Shown in pieces: positions 36,543-45,130 of a stretch of 64,000 bases of DNA. The position numbers were made by a program, and so were the translations under genes. This stretch comes from Pseudomonas knackmussii B13. Its GTDB lineage: Bacteria > Pseudomonadota > Gammaproteobacteria > Pseudomonadales > Pseudomonadaceae. The notes under the pieces were generated by a model, which was given only the letters and a program-made list of their open reading frames with translations, made no database searches and was not told the origin of the DNA. Every line of letters begins with the position of its first letter. Position 1 is the first letter of the stretch. The stretch is taken from positions 3,293,501 to 3,357,500 of the forward strand of contig NZ_HG322950.1 of assembly GCF_000689415.1 (NCBI RefSeq). Direction: 5' to 3'.

Positions 36543-37337
36543 CTAGAGGGTTTCGCAAGCGGCGTTGTTCGGCGCCGAGCACTTGGCCAGGATCCAGTCG
36601 GCCACCTCGCTGGCACGCAGGTTCCAGCCCACCTCGCCGAGCAGCCAGTGCCCCTGGGCCGGGTACTCGCGGTAGTCCAGCTGGCTGCCGTACCAGCGCG
36701 CCATGCGGCGACTCACCGAGCGGGGGATGATCCTGTCCTTGCCGCCCGCCAGGGCCAGCATCGGGCAGGTGATCGACTCCCTCTTCACCCGATTCGAGTG
36801 CGACGGGTTCAAGCGTCCAAAGCCGACCTCGTAGGCCACCCGGCCGGACTCGGCGATCAGCAGGGAATACAGGGAATCGCGTTCGGCTGGCGCTACCCGG
36901 TTGAACACGAGGTAGTTCGCCTCCCAGGGCGAGAGCCGGAAGGTTCCGCGCCAGAGCGCCCATTTGCTGAAGTGACGGATGAGCCCGGGCAACATCGACG
37001 GCCGCAGCGGAAATACCTGCCCGGGCGCTGCACTGTTGATCATGACCAGGCCGGCAACATCCGTCTGTTGCGCCACCCGTTGCCCGATGAGCCCGCCCAG
37101 CGAATGGCCGACCAGAACCGGCCGCGGCAGGCGCATCGCAAGCGAGGCCACGGCATCGACGTAGTGCTGGATCGACTTGCCCCGCAGCAGGCTATCCGAG
37201 ACATAGGCGTCATGACCGGGGAGTTCGATGGCGTGGCAGTTGTACCCAAGCCGCTGGAAGAACGACAGCCATTGGGCCCAGACGGTGGGGCGGCACCACA
37301 TTCCGTGGATGAAAACGATATCGGGCTTCACGCTCAT
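36543..37337 (-). CDS. Alpha/beta hydrolase
   Basis: Hydrolase of 264 residues with FIHGMWCRPTVW (oxyanion-hole HG) near the N terminus, the nucleophile elbow GHSLGG with Ser about 97, Asp in GGKDRIIP (about 205), and His in QGHWLLGEVGW (about 236), so the catalytic triad is complete. No signal peptide, so it is cytoplasmic. The start at 37337 (MSVKPDIVFIHG) is typical for the family; an upstream ATG at 37391 adds 18 unlikely residues. Beside a Baeyer-Villiger monooxygenase gene its likely job is to hydrolyse the ester made from a ketone, giving an alcohol and an acid. Confidence 0.89.
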   Translation of the reverse strand: MSVKPDIVFIHGMWCRPTVWAQWLSFFQRLGYNCHAIELPGHDAYVSDSLLRGKSIQHYVDAVASLAMRLPRPVLVGHSLGGLIGQRVAQQTDVAGLVMINSAAPGQVFPLRPSMLPGLIRHFSKWALWRGTFRLSPWEANYLVFNRVAPAERDSLYSLLIAESGRVAYEVGFGRLNPSHSNRVKRESITCPMLALAGGKDRIIPRSVSRRMARWYGSQLDYREYPAQGHWLLGEVGWNLRASEVADWILAKCSAPNNAACETL

Positions 37338-37438
37338 GGGGACTACCAGAAAGTCGATCGGACAATGGCGTCCCCTGTGCCCCAAGTACATGCGGGGGCA
37401 CAGGGGAAGGCGTTACCTGTGACGGGTGCGAGCGGGCG

Positions 37439-38896
37439 CTAGGCGCTCTTGAATTCCAGGGCGGCGTCTTCGACCGGCTCGCCCAGCAGCAGCCGCTGAT
37501 CTCGCTCGAAGTCATGCAGGACGCGCCACGGCGAGCTGCGACCCTGGCGCGGCAGGGTCGACTCGCCGCGTCTGATGTAGCCCGACTGCAACGAGCCGAG
37601 GACGGTTTCCTGCTCCTGCATTTCCCCCGCCGGAGCCCTGGGCGTGACCACTCCGAGGTTGCGCGCGCGCATGTAGTTGAGCAGGCGACAGAGATAGCTC
37701 GCCGTCATGTCTGCCTTGAGCGTCCAGGGCGCGTTGGTGTAGCCGAAGACGAAGCCCATGTTCGGCACGTCCTGCAGCAGCGAGCCCTTGTAGGTCATCA
37801 GCTTGTTCAGCGCTCGCGGCTCGCCGTCCACCAGCAGGTCCATGCCACCGCAGGTCTTCAAGTTCAGCCCGGTGGCGGTGACGATGATGTCGGCCTTCAG
37901 CTCCTGGCCCGAGCGGAGCTTGATGCCGCTTTCGGTAAAGGACTCGATGGTGTCCGTCACCACGGAAGCCTTGCCCTCGCGCAGCGCCTTGAACAGGTCG
38001 GCATCCGGTACGGCGCAGATGCGCTCGTCCCAGGGCTGGTACTTCGGCGTGAAGTGGCGCAAGTCGAAGTCCTTGCCCAACTGCTTGCGCACGCCGGAAA
38101 GCAGCCACGACCGGGCCAGATCGGGCCAGCGTTTCGAGGCCTTGTAGATGAAGCGCTGCAGGACGATGTTGCGCTTGCGCGCCAGGCCGTAAACCAGGGC
38201 GTTCGGCAGGAAGCGCCGCAAAACGGCCGAAAGCTTGTCATAGCCCGGAACGGAGAAGATGTAGCTGGGAGAACGCTGCAGCATGGTGACGTGCGCGGCG
38301 CTGTTGGCCATCGCCGGTACCAGGGTCACGGCGGTCGCCCCACTGCCGATCACCACGACACGCTTGCCGCTGTAGTCCAGCCCTTCCGGCCAGTGCTGCG
38401 GATGGACGCGCTGGCCCTGGAAGCGCTCTTCGCCCGGGAAGCTGGGCAGGAAGCCCTGATCGTAGTCGTAGTAGCCCGTGCAACTCACCAGGTAGTTGCA
38501 GCTGAACTCGACGAGCGCACCGCTCTCCTCCTCGCGACATTCGACCGACCAGCGCTGCCGCTCGCTGGACCAGGACGCCCGGGTCGTCTTCAGGCCGAAG
38601 CGAACCTTCTGGTCGATGCCATGCTCGCGGGCGGTATCGGTGATGTAGCGACGAATCGAAGGGCCATCGGCGAGCACCTTCAGCTCGTTCCACGGGCGGA
38701 AGGCGTAACCGAAGCTGAACATGTCGGAATCGGAGCGAATGCCGGGGTAGCGGAACAGGTCCCACGTCCCGCCGATCGCCTTGCGCCGTTCGATGATGGC
38801 GATCCGCGCGTGAGGCATCTCCTTCGCCATCCGGCAGGCCGTGCCTATGCCCGATAGTCCTGCGCCGATGATCAAGACGTCAAAGTGCTGATGCAT
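37439..38896 (-). CDS. Baeyer-Villiger flavin monooxygenase
   Basis: FAD- and NADPH-dependent class B monooxygenase of 485 residues that would insert oxygen into a ketone to form an ester or lactone. It has both Rossmann motifs (IIGAGLSGIG at about 9-18 and VIGSGATAV at about 183-191) and, between them, the diagnostic FxGxxxHxxxWP fingerprint as FQGQRVHPQHWP at residues 159-170. Overall layout is close to EthA/MymA-like and aryl- or alkyl-ketone monooxygenases. It is the first gene of the minus-strand cluster, so the order of action monooxygenase, hydrolase, SDR matches gene order. The native substrate cannot be read from sequence. Confidence 0.93.
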   Translation of the reverse strand: MHQHFDVLIIGAGLSGIGTACRMAKEMPHARIAIIERRKAIGGTWDLFRYPGIRSDSDMFSFGYAFRPWNELKVLADGPSIRRYITDTAREHGIDQKVRFGLKTTRASWSSERQRWSVECREEESGALVEFSCNYLVSCTGYYDYDQGFLPSFPGEERFQGQRVHPQHWPEGLDYSGKRVVVIGSGATAVTLVPAMANSAAHVTMLQRSPSYIFSVPGYDKLSAVLRRFLPNALVYGLARKRNIVLQRFIYKASKRWPDLARSWLLSGVRKQLGKDFDLRHFTPKYQPWDERICAVPDADLFKALREGKASVVTDTIESFTESGIKLRSGQELKADIIVTATGLNLKTCGGMDLLVDGEPRALNKLMTYKGSLLQDVPNMGFVFGYTNAPWTLKADMTASYLCRLLNYMRARNLGVVTPRAPAGEMQEQETVLGSLQSGYIRRGESTLPRQGRSSPWRVLHDFERDQRLLLGEPVEDAALEFKSA

Positions 38897-39022
38897 GGGG
38901 TACTTCCCGCTCTTATTGCTGTTGTGAGCGGGAGTATCTCTTCATGGCTCAAGCAATATTTGACATTACGCGCCAACAACACGGCAGGGTGCGCCAAGGC
39001 CTGATGAGGTCGTGCATTTAAT

Positions 39023-39198
39023 CTTCGTAGGAGCGAGCTTGCTCGCGAACGGCATGGCACGAATGCCGAACCCGTAGGGCGAATAACCCCGAAGGGGTTA
39101 TCCGCCGTTTTCGGGCCAGACGGCGCATAACCGCGAACGCGGTTATGCGCCCTACGAGGAGATCGGTGCGGGGATTTTCGCGGATGAGATCCGCTCCG
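39023..39198 (+). repeat. Right composite repeat of the accessory block (contains copy C)
   Basis: Same parts, order and orientation as 25724-25903: reverse REP core (39027-39049), GGCACGAATGCC segment, palindromic unit (39074-39155, 82 bp, slightly shortened inside), GATCGGTGCGGGGATT segment and a GCGGAT-type REP ending near 39197. It occupies most of the 306-base gap between the monooxygenase start and the LysR stop. The monooxygenase promoter must lie in 38897-39022, which includes an AT-rich TCAAGCAATATTTGACATTA stretch. Confidence 0.85.
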
Positions 39199-39202
39199 CG
39201 CA

Positions 39203-40084
39203 TCAGTCTGCGGCGTCCAGATCCTCATTCACCAGTTCCAGGAAAGTCGCCACCATCCGCCGCGTGCTCTGTTCGCGCAGGCACACCAGCGTTTCGCTCA
39301 TGCGCCAGTCGCAGTCGACTATCGGCAGGGCGTGCACGCGGCTGTCGGCGCCGAATTCGGCGGAGGACACCACCCCTACGCCGATGCCGGCCACCACCGC
39401 TTCGCGGGAGGCTTCGCGGCCTTCCACTTCGATGGCCGGGCGGATGTTCAGGCCGGCGCGCTGCATTTCCGCTTCGAGCATCTGGCGGGTCACCGAGCCC
39501 TGTTCGCGCAGCACCAGCGGGGCGTCGTCGAGGTCAGCGAGGCGGATGAATTCGCGTTCGGCCCACGGGTGGTTGCGCGAGACGAATACCACGATCGGGT
39601 CGCTGCGCAGGGTGATCGACAGCAGGCGTTCGTCGCTCGGCGGGCGGCCGAGCAGTGCCAGGTCGGCCTGGTAGTCGAACAGCCTTTGCAGGCATTCGTC
39701 GGTGTTGCCGGTTTCGATGCGCACGCGGATGCCCGGGTAGCGCCGGCAGAAGCGCGCGACCTGCGGCAGCACGTGCACCGGAGCGTCCACCGCCAGGGTC
39801 AGGCTGCCGGTCTGCAGGCTGCTGGAGGACTCCAGCAATTCCTGCGCTTCGGCCTCGACCACGAACAGCCGCTGGGTCACCGCCAGCAGCCGCTCGCCCA
39901 GTTCGGTCAGGCGCACCGAGCGCTTGTTGCGGTGGAACAGCAGCACGCCGTAGCGCTCTTCCAGCTTGCGCACCTGGTCGGATACCGCCGGCTGGGTGAG
40001 GAACAGGCGCTCGGCGGCGCGGGTGAAGCTGCCGTGCACGGCCACGGCGTGGAAAGCCTTGAGCTGCGAATGGGAAACCTGCAT
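39203..40084 (-). CDS. LysR-family transcriptional regulator
   Basis: Regulator of 293 residues with helix-turn-helix (FTRAAERLF, then TQPAVSDQVRKLEE) and effector domain (about 90-293). It is divergent from an OPA-type transporter gene (263 bases between starts) and probably controls it. Its organisation resembles the phnWX-linked LysR at 24862-25731, and from memory a LysR/MFS pair follows phnWX in P. aeruginosa (PA1312-PA1313). I therefore infer a link to phosphonate or phospho-compound uptake. Confidence 0.9.
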   Translation of the reverse strand: MQVSHSQLKAFHAVAVHGSFTRAAERLFLTQPAVSDQVRKLEERYGVLLFHRNKRSVRLTELGERLLAVTQRLFVVEAEAQELLESSSSLQTGSLTLAVDAPVHVLPQVARFCRRYPGIRVRIETGNTDECLQRLFDYQADLALLGRPPSDERLLSITLRSDPIVVFVSRNHPWAEREFIRLADLDDAPLVLREQGSVTRQMLEAEMQRAGLNIRPAIEVEGREASREAVVAGIGVGVVSSAEFGADSRVHALPIVDCDWRMSETLVCLREQSTRRMVATFLELVNEDLDAAD

Positions 40085-40347
40085 GGCGGGTCCTGGTCTG
40101 GGGCGTGCGGCCGACTATTCCACCGGTCAGCGTGACTTACAAGTCAGACTTATTTTTAAAATCTGATAAATCGATTTCATTTATTTATCCGAAATTGCTT
40201 CCATCTGTTTCACCGCGCCGCCACCCTTGGCCGCGGACCTCACCTCCCACCCCTTCTGACCCGCGCCCCATGGGACGGCACGTACACCAAAACAATAAGA
40301 AGCAACGACTGACTGCCGGCATATACCCACAACAATAGAGGTCAGAC
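40085..40347. promoter_or_regulatory. Divergent LysR / transporter control region
   Basis: AT-rich core at about 40130-40190. It contains the dyad TGACTT-AC-AAGTCA (40133-40146) and the palindrome AAATCGATTT (40168-40177), both candidate LysR contact sites. The rest is GC-rich leader sequence before the transporter start. Confidence 0.45.
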
Positions 40348-41712
40348 ATGTCCCATACCCCCGGCACGGCCACCGCGCGGCCGAAGTCCAGCCTGCAACG
40401 CTGGCGTGTGCAGATTTTCGCGATCACCTGGCTCGCCTATGCGGCCTTCTACTTCACCCGCAAGGCGTTCTCGGTGGCCAAGCTCGGCATCGCCGACGAC
40501 AGCAGCTTCGAGCTGGACAAGGCGGTTATGGCCGACCTCGACGCCATCTACCTCGCCGCCTATGCCGTGGGCCAGTTCACCTGGGGCGTCTTCGCCGACC
40601 GCTACGGCCCACGCGTGGTGGTGTTCGGCGGCCTGCTGATCTCCGCCCTCGCCGCCCTGGTCATGGGCAGCTTCGCCACCCTCCCGGTATTCGCCACCTG
40701 CATGGTGATCCAGGGCCTCGCGCAGTCCACCGGCTGGGCCGGGCTGTGCAAGAACGTCGGCAGCTTCTTCGCCCAGCATGAACGCGGCCGCGTGCTCGGC
40801 CTGTGGAGCACCTGCTACGCCTTCGGCGGACTGGTCGCCTCGCCCTTCGCTGGCTGGTGGGCCTACAGCGTGTTCGGCACCTGGCATGCGGCCTTCTTCT
40901 CCACTGCCGCGGTGGTCGGCGCGGTCGCCCTGCTGTTCCTCCTGCTGCAACGCAACAGCCCGGAGGAAGTAGGACTGGAGCCGGTCAATGCGCCGGAACA
41001 GGCACCCGAGGCGGTGCGCTACGCGGGCTTCCATCCCGAAGGCCAGAACCCCAGTTCCTGGCACACCCTGAAGATGATCCTGCGCAACCGCACCGTGCTG
41101 ACCCTGGGCCTCGCGTACTTCCTGCTCAAGCCCGCGCGCTACGCGATCCTGCTGTGGGGCCCTGTGATCGTCTACGAAAAAATGCCCGGCCTGGGCAAGG
41201 TGGGCGCCTCCATCCTGCCGAGCGCCTTCGAGGTCGCCGGGCTGCTCGGCCCGATCCTCATCGGCATCGCCTCGGACAAGCTGTTCGGCGCCCGGCGCAT
41301 GCCCGCCTGCGTGTTCAGCCTGCTCGGCCTGACCGTATGCCTCGCGCTGTTCGTCCCGGCGATGCAGACCGGCAGCAGCCTGATGGTGCTGGCCCTGCTG
41401 TTCATGATGGGCCTGACCCTCTACGGGCCGGACTCGATGATCAGCGGCGCCGCCGCCATCGACTTCGGCACCGACAAGGCCGCCGCCACCGCCGCCGGCT
41501 TCGTCAACGGCTGCGGCTCGGTCGGCGCCATCCTCGGCGGCCTGCTGCCCGGCTACTTCGACACCTACAGCGTGTTCATCGGCTTCACCGTCACCGCGAT
41601 GATCGCCGCCGTCGTCCTGCTTCCCTTCTGGAACAGCCGCCCGCAAGGCAGCTTGCAGAGCGACGCACCGCGCATGGGCAACGCCCTGGCGGGCAAACCA
41701 CTGCGTTCCTGA
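40348..41712 (+). CDS. MFS transporter, organophosphate:phosphate antiporter type
   Basis: Inner-membrane transporter of 454 residues with about 12 hydrophobic helices split by a central cytoplasmic loop (about 205-235). AYAAFYFTRKAFSVAK near the N terminus, GWAGLCKNVGSFF, and LYGPDSMISGAAAIDFGTDKAAATAAGFVNG near the end are typical of the OPA family (GlpT, UhpT, PgtP). Those proteins exchange phosphorylated organics for phosphate. Next to a LysR gene and, apart from the accessory block, close to phnWX, it may import 2-aminoethylphosphonate or a related compound. The ATG is preceded by a GAGGT ribosome binding site. Confidence 0.9.
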   Translation: MSHTPGTATARPKSSLQRWRVQIFAITWLAYAAFYFTRKAFSVAKLGIADDSSFELDKAVMADLDAIYLAAYAVGQFTWGVFADRYGPRVVVFGGLLISALAALVMGSFATLPVFATCMVIQGLAQSTGWAGLCKNVGSFFAQHERGRVLGLWSTCYAFGGLVASPFAGWWAYSVFGTWHAAFFSTAAVVGAVALLFLLLQRNSPEEVGLEPVNAPEQAPEAVRYAGFHPEGQNPSSWHTLKMILRNRTVLTLGLAYFLLKPARYAILLWGPVIVYEKMPGLGKVGASILPSAFEVAGLLGPILIGIASDKLFGARRMPACVFSLLGLTVCLALFVPAMQTGSSLMVLALLFMMGLTLYGPDSMISGAAAIDFGTDKAAATAAGFVNGCGSVGAILGGLLPGYFDTYSVFIGFTVTAMIAAVVLLPFWNSRPQGSLQSDAPRMGNALAGKPLRS

Positions 41713-41834
41713 ATCCTGGCGCAGGGATGCGCCCACCCGCTTGCCCCCACCTGCCGGCTGGGGGATGGGCGAGGCTGCTGCAAGGCTGCCTCGCTCCTTT
41801 TTTTGTCAGCTTCGCGGTTGTCTCGCCCAATCGA

Positions 41835-41859
41835 TCAAATGATAATGCGTCGCATTTGA
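41835..41859 (+). promoter_or_regulatory. Fur-like box before the ECF sigma gene
   Basis: TCAAATG (41835-41841) and CATTTGA (41853-41859) form a perfect outer dyad, with a nested AATGCG-T-CGCATT palindrome inside and a GATAATG half-site. Position (23 bases before the GTG) and content fit Fur repression of an iron or heme uptake operon. Confidence 0.65.
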
Positions 41860-41881
41860 CTTCTACCGATTAGGATGCCGC

Positions 41882-42403
41882 GTGAGTTCGCCCCACCTCG
41901 ATACGGTCTTCCTCGCCCAGCGCACCCCGCTTCTGCGCACCCTGGCGAGGATGGTCAAGAACCCCAGCATTGCCGAAGAACTGGTCCAGGAAACCTACCT
42001 GCGCGTCGCCCGCACTCTGGGCCAGCGCCAGATCGAGCACCTCGAACCCTTCCTCTTCCAGACTGGCCGCAACCTTGCCCTCGACCACCTGCGCCACCTG
42101 CGCATGCAGTCGCGCACCCTGCTCGATGACGTGCCGGTGGACGTCCTGCAAGCGGTGCCTTCCGACGAGCCCTCCGCCGAGGATGGCCTGCACGCCGGGC
42201 AGCTGCTGGAACGCCTCGGCTCCGCTTTGCAGCGCCTGAGCCCTCGCCAGCAGCGCATCTTCGTCCTCAGCCGGCTGCACGGCTGCGGCTACGCGGAGAT
42301 CGCCGAGGAGCTGGACGTCTCGCCGAGCACCGTGCAGAAGGAGCTGAAGCTGATCATGGCCATCTGCGTCGATGTGCGGAACCGCCTCGACAAGCAGGCC
42401 TAA
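41882..42403 (+). CDS. ECF sigma factor, iron-uptake (FecI-like) group
   Basis: Group IV sigma factor of 173 residues. Region 2 (about 10-75) contains LVQETYLRVAR and the core-binding/-10 segment FLFQTGRNLALDHLRHLR; region 4 (about 112-165) has LSPRQQRIFVLSRLHGCGYAEIAEELDVSPSTVQKEL, the -35-binding helix-turn-helix. It starts at GTG 41882 with AGGA upstream. It is followed after 109 bases by a TonB-dependent receptor with an N-terminal signalling domain, the usual FecI/HasI partner. The FecR-type anti-sigma gene normally found between or beside them is absent. Confidence 0.9.
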   Translation: MSSPHLDTVFLAQRTPLLRTLARMVKNPSIAEELVQETYLRVARTLGQRQIEHLEPFLFQTGRNLALDHLRHLRMQSRTLLDDVPVDVLQAVPSDEPSAEDGLHAGQLLERLGSALQRLSPRQQRIFVLSRLHGCGYAEIAEELDVSPSTVQKELKLIMAICVDVRNRLDKQA

Positions 42404-42413
42404 CGCGCATCCG

Positions 42414-42485
42414 TCATTCGCATTTTTTACGCCTTCGCCCGTTCTCGTTCGTTCCGTCAGAAGCCAATACAAATGATTCGCATTT
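42414..42485 (+). promoter_or_regulatory. Second Fur-like site(s) before the receptor gene
   Basis: AAATG-ATTCG-CATTT (42471-42485) is a perfect dyad 27 bases before the receptor ATG and shares the CGCATTT half-site with the box at 41835. Another half-like TCATTCGCATTTTTTAC lies at about 42413-42430. The receptor therefore probably has its own Fur-controlled promoter, besides read-through from the sigma gene. Confidence 0.55.
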
Positions 42486-42512
42486 AAAACACTGATTGAA
42501 AAGAGAGCCACG

Positions 42513-45113
42513 ATGTCCCACTTCCGCCCTTCCGCCCTGCAACGCCTGCGCACGCCCACGGGGTTGTCGCTGCTGGCCCTGTCCATCGCCTTCGCCGCCC
42601 TCCCCGCCGCGACCGCGCAAGCTGCCGAACCCAGCAGCCAGGCCCAGGGCGGCTACCGCTTCGCCATCGAGCGCCAGCCGCTGACCGGCGCGCTCAATGC
42701 CTTCAGCGTGGTGACCGGCTGGCAGGTCGGCCTGCCGGCGGAACTGGCTGCCGGCGTGAACTCTCCCGGCGTGAGCGGCCGCCTCTCCGCCGACCAGGCG
42801 CTCAAGCACCTGCTAGCCGGCAGCGGTCTGGACTATCGCCAGGTCGACGAGCGCAACGTGGTGCTGTTCAGGGCGCCTGACGCGCGCGTCGTCGAACTGC
42901 AACCGCAGACCGTCACCGCCACCCGCCAGGCGCAGGACGTCGGCGACGTGCCGAACACCGTCAGCGTCTACGACCGCACCCAGCTCGACCGCAACAACGT
43001 CAACAGCATCAAGGACCTTATCCGCGACGAGCCTGGCGTCTCGGTGGGCGGCACCGGCCAGCGCGCCGGCATCACCGGCTACAACATCCGCGGCATCGAT
43101 GGCGACCGCGTGCTGACGCAGATCGACGGCGTGGAGATTCCCGGCTCCTTCTTCAACGGCCCCTACGCGCAGACCGAGCGCAACTACGTCGATCCGGAAA
43201 TCGTCAAGCGCGTGGAGATCCTCCGTGGCCCGGCCTCGGCGCTGTACGGCAGCAACGCCATCGGCGGCGCGGTGAGCTACTTCACCCTCGACCCGGACGA
43301 CATCATCAAGGAAGGCAAGGACGTCGGCGCGCGCCTGAAGACCGGCTACAGCTCCGCCGACGACAGCTGGCTGACCTCCGCCACCGTCGCCGGCCGCCAC
43401 GACGACTTCGACGGCCTGCTGCACGCCAGCCAGCGCAACGGCCACGAGACCGAGTCCTACGGCAGCACCGGCGGCACCGGCCTGAGCCGCACCGAAGCCA
43501 ACCCCGAAGACGTGCGCACCACCAACGTCCTGGCCAAGCTCGGCTGGAACTACGACGCCGGCGCGCGCTTCGGCCTGACCTACGAGCACTACAAGGACGA
43601 CGCCGACACCGACCAGAAGAGCGCCTACGGCGGCCCCTACAGCAACGGCCAGCCGGTGATGCCGGCCAGCGTGCTGCCCGGCGGCATGTACCAGTGGCGC
43701 AAGGGCAACGACACCATCACCCGCGAGCGCTTCGGCCTGGACCACCAGTTCCTCGTCGACAGCGCCCTGGCCGACCACGCCAAGTGGAGCTTCAACTACC
43801 AGACGGCGAAGACCGACCAGAGCACCGAGGAGTTCTACTACCCGGTCACCCGCAAGGTCCTGCGCACCCGCGACACCCTGTACAAGGAGCGCCAGTGGGT
43901 CTTCGACCTGCAGCTGGACAAGGCCTTCGAGGTCGGCGACACCGACCACCTGCTGACCTACGGCAGCACCCTCAAGCGGCAGAAGGTCACCGGCTTCCGC
44001 GAAGGCAGCGGCACGTGCCTGGCGGTCGGTCGCGGCTGCAGCGCCATTGGCGCACCGAGCGCCAGCGATACTTTGGCGCGCAGCAGCGACTTCCCCGATC
44101 CGACCATCGATACCTACGGCCTCTTCGCCCAGGACGAGATCCACTGGAGCGCCTGGACCTTCCTGCCCGGCCTGCGCTACGACTACACCCGCCTGAAGCC
44201 GCACGTCACCGAGGCGTTCCTCAACACCGCCGACCAGAGCGGGGATGGCGACGTCAGCAGCGAGGACAAGACCTGGCACCAGCTCTCGCCCAAGCTCGGC
44301 GTGACCTACGCCATCGACGACAACTACCTGTGGTACGGGCAATACGCCGAGGGCTTCCGCACGCCGACCGCCAAGGCGCTGTATGGCCGCTTCGAGAACA
44401 GCACCACCGGCTACCGCGTGGAGCCCAACCCGAACCTCGACCCCGAGCGCAGCCAGAGCTACGAGACCGGCCTGCGCGGCAACTTCGACGCGGGCAACTT
44501 CGACGTCTCGGTGTTCTACAACAAGTACCGCGACTTCATTAACGAAGACGCCATCACCGCCGGCTACGACGAGCTGACCTTCCAGAGCAACAACATCAAG
44601 CACGCGACCATCAAGGGCGTGGAACTCAAGGGCCGCCTGGAACTCGCCCCGTTCGGCGCGCCAAACGGCCTCTACACCAAGGGCTCGGTGGCTTATGCCT
44701 ACGGCCGCAACGACGACACTGGCGAACCAATCAACAGCGTCAACCCGCTGACCGGCGTGTTCGGCCTCGGCTACGACGCGCCCAGCCAGCTCTACGGCGG
44801 CCTGCTGAACTGGACCCTGGTCAGGCGCAAGGACCGCGTCGACGACAGCAACTTCTACGCCCCCGACGGCACCAGCAGCCAGTTCAAGACCCCGGGCTTC
44901 GGCATCCTCGACCTGACCGGCTACTACAAGCTGACCAAGGACCTGACCCTGAACGCCGGCGTCTACAACCTGACCGACAAGAAGTACTGGCTGTGGGATG
45001 ACGTGCGCGGCTACGACAGCGTCGGCGAAGCCGCCGTGCTCGCCCCGGCCAACCTCGACCGCCTGACCCAGCCGGGCCGCAACTTCGCGGTGAACCTCGT
45101 GTGGGACATCTGA
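42513..45113 (+). CDS. TonB-dependent heme receptor with signalling (STN) domain
   Basis: Outer-membrane receptor of 866 residues. Signal peptide to about residue 38 (ending AQAAE). The STN/secretin-type domain (about 45-105: FAIERQPLTGALNAFSVVTGWQV) is the module that passes a signal to an anti-sigma factor. The plug (about 125-245) begins VTVTATRQAQDVGDVPNTV, the TonB-box region, and the 22-strand barrel follows to residue 866. FRTP and NPNL (about 615-645) match the FRAP/NPNL signature of heme receptors, but no histidine lies between them. With hemO immediately downstream, heme or a heme protein is the likely substrate. Ribosome binding site AAGAGAG. Confidence 0.9.
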   Translation: MSHFRPSALQRLRTPTGLSLLALSIAFAALPAATAQAAEPSSQAQGGYRFAIERQPLTGALNAFSVVTGWQVGLPAELAAGVNSPGVSGRLSADQALKHLLAGSGLDYRQVDERNVVLFRAPDARVVELQPQTVTATRQAQDVGDVPNTVSVYDRTQLDRNNVNSIKDLIRDEPGVSVGGTGQRAGITGYNIRGIDGDRVLTQIDGVEIPGSFFNGPYAQTERNYVDPEIVKRVEILRGPASALYGSNAIGGAVSYFTLDPDDIIKEGKDVGARLKTGYSSADDSWLTSATVAGRHDDFDGLLHASQRNGHETESYGSTGGTGLSRTEANPEDVRTTNVLAKLGWNYDAGARFGLTYEHYKDDADTDQKSAYGGPYSNGQPVMPASVLPGGMYQWRKGNDTITRERFGLDHQFLVDSALADHAKWSFNYQTAKTDQSTEEFYYPVTRKVLRTRDTLYKERQWVFDLQLDKAFEVGDTDHLLTYGSTLKRQKVTGFREGSGTCLAVGRGCSAIGAPSASDTLARSSDFPDPTIDTYGLFAQDEIHWSAWTFLPGLRYDYTRLKPHVTEAFLNTADQSGDGDVSSEDKTWHQLSPKLGVTYAIDDNYLWYGQYAEGFRTPTAKALYGRFENSTTGYRVEPNPNLDPERSQSYETGLRGNFDAGNFDVSVFYNKYRDFINEDAITAGYDELTFQSNNIKHATIKGVELKGRLELAPFGAPNGLYTKGSVAYAYGRNDDTGEPINSVNPLTGVFGLGYDAPSQLYGGLLNWTLVRRKDRVDDSNFYAPDGTSSQFKTPGFGILDLTGYYKLTKDLTLNAGVYNLTDKKYWLWDDVRGYDSVGEAAVLAPANLDRLTQPGRNFAVNLVWDI

Positions 45114-45130
45114 CCGCCAATCCACGCCCT

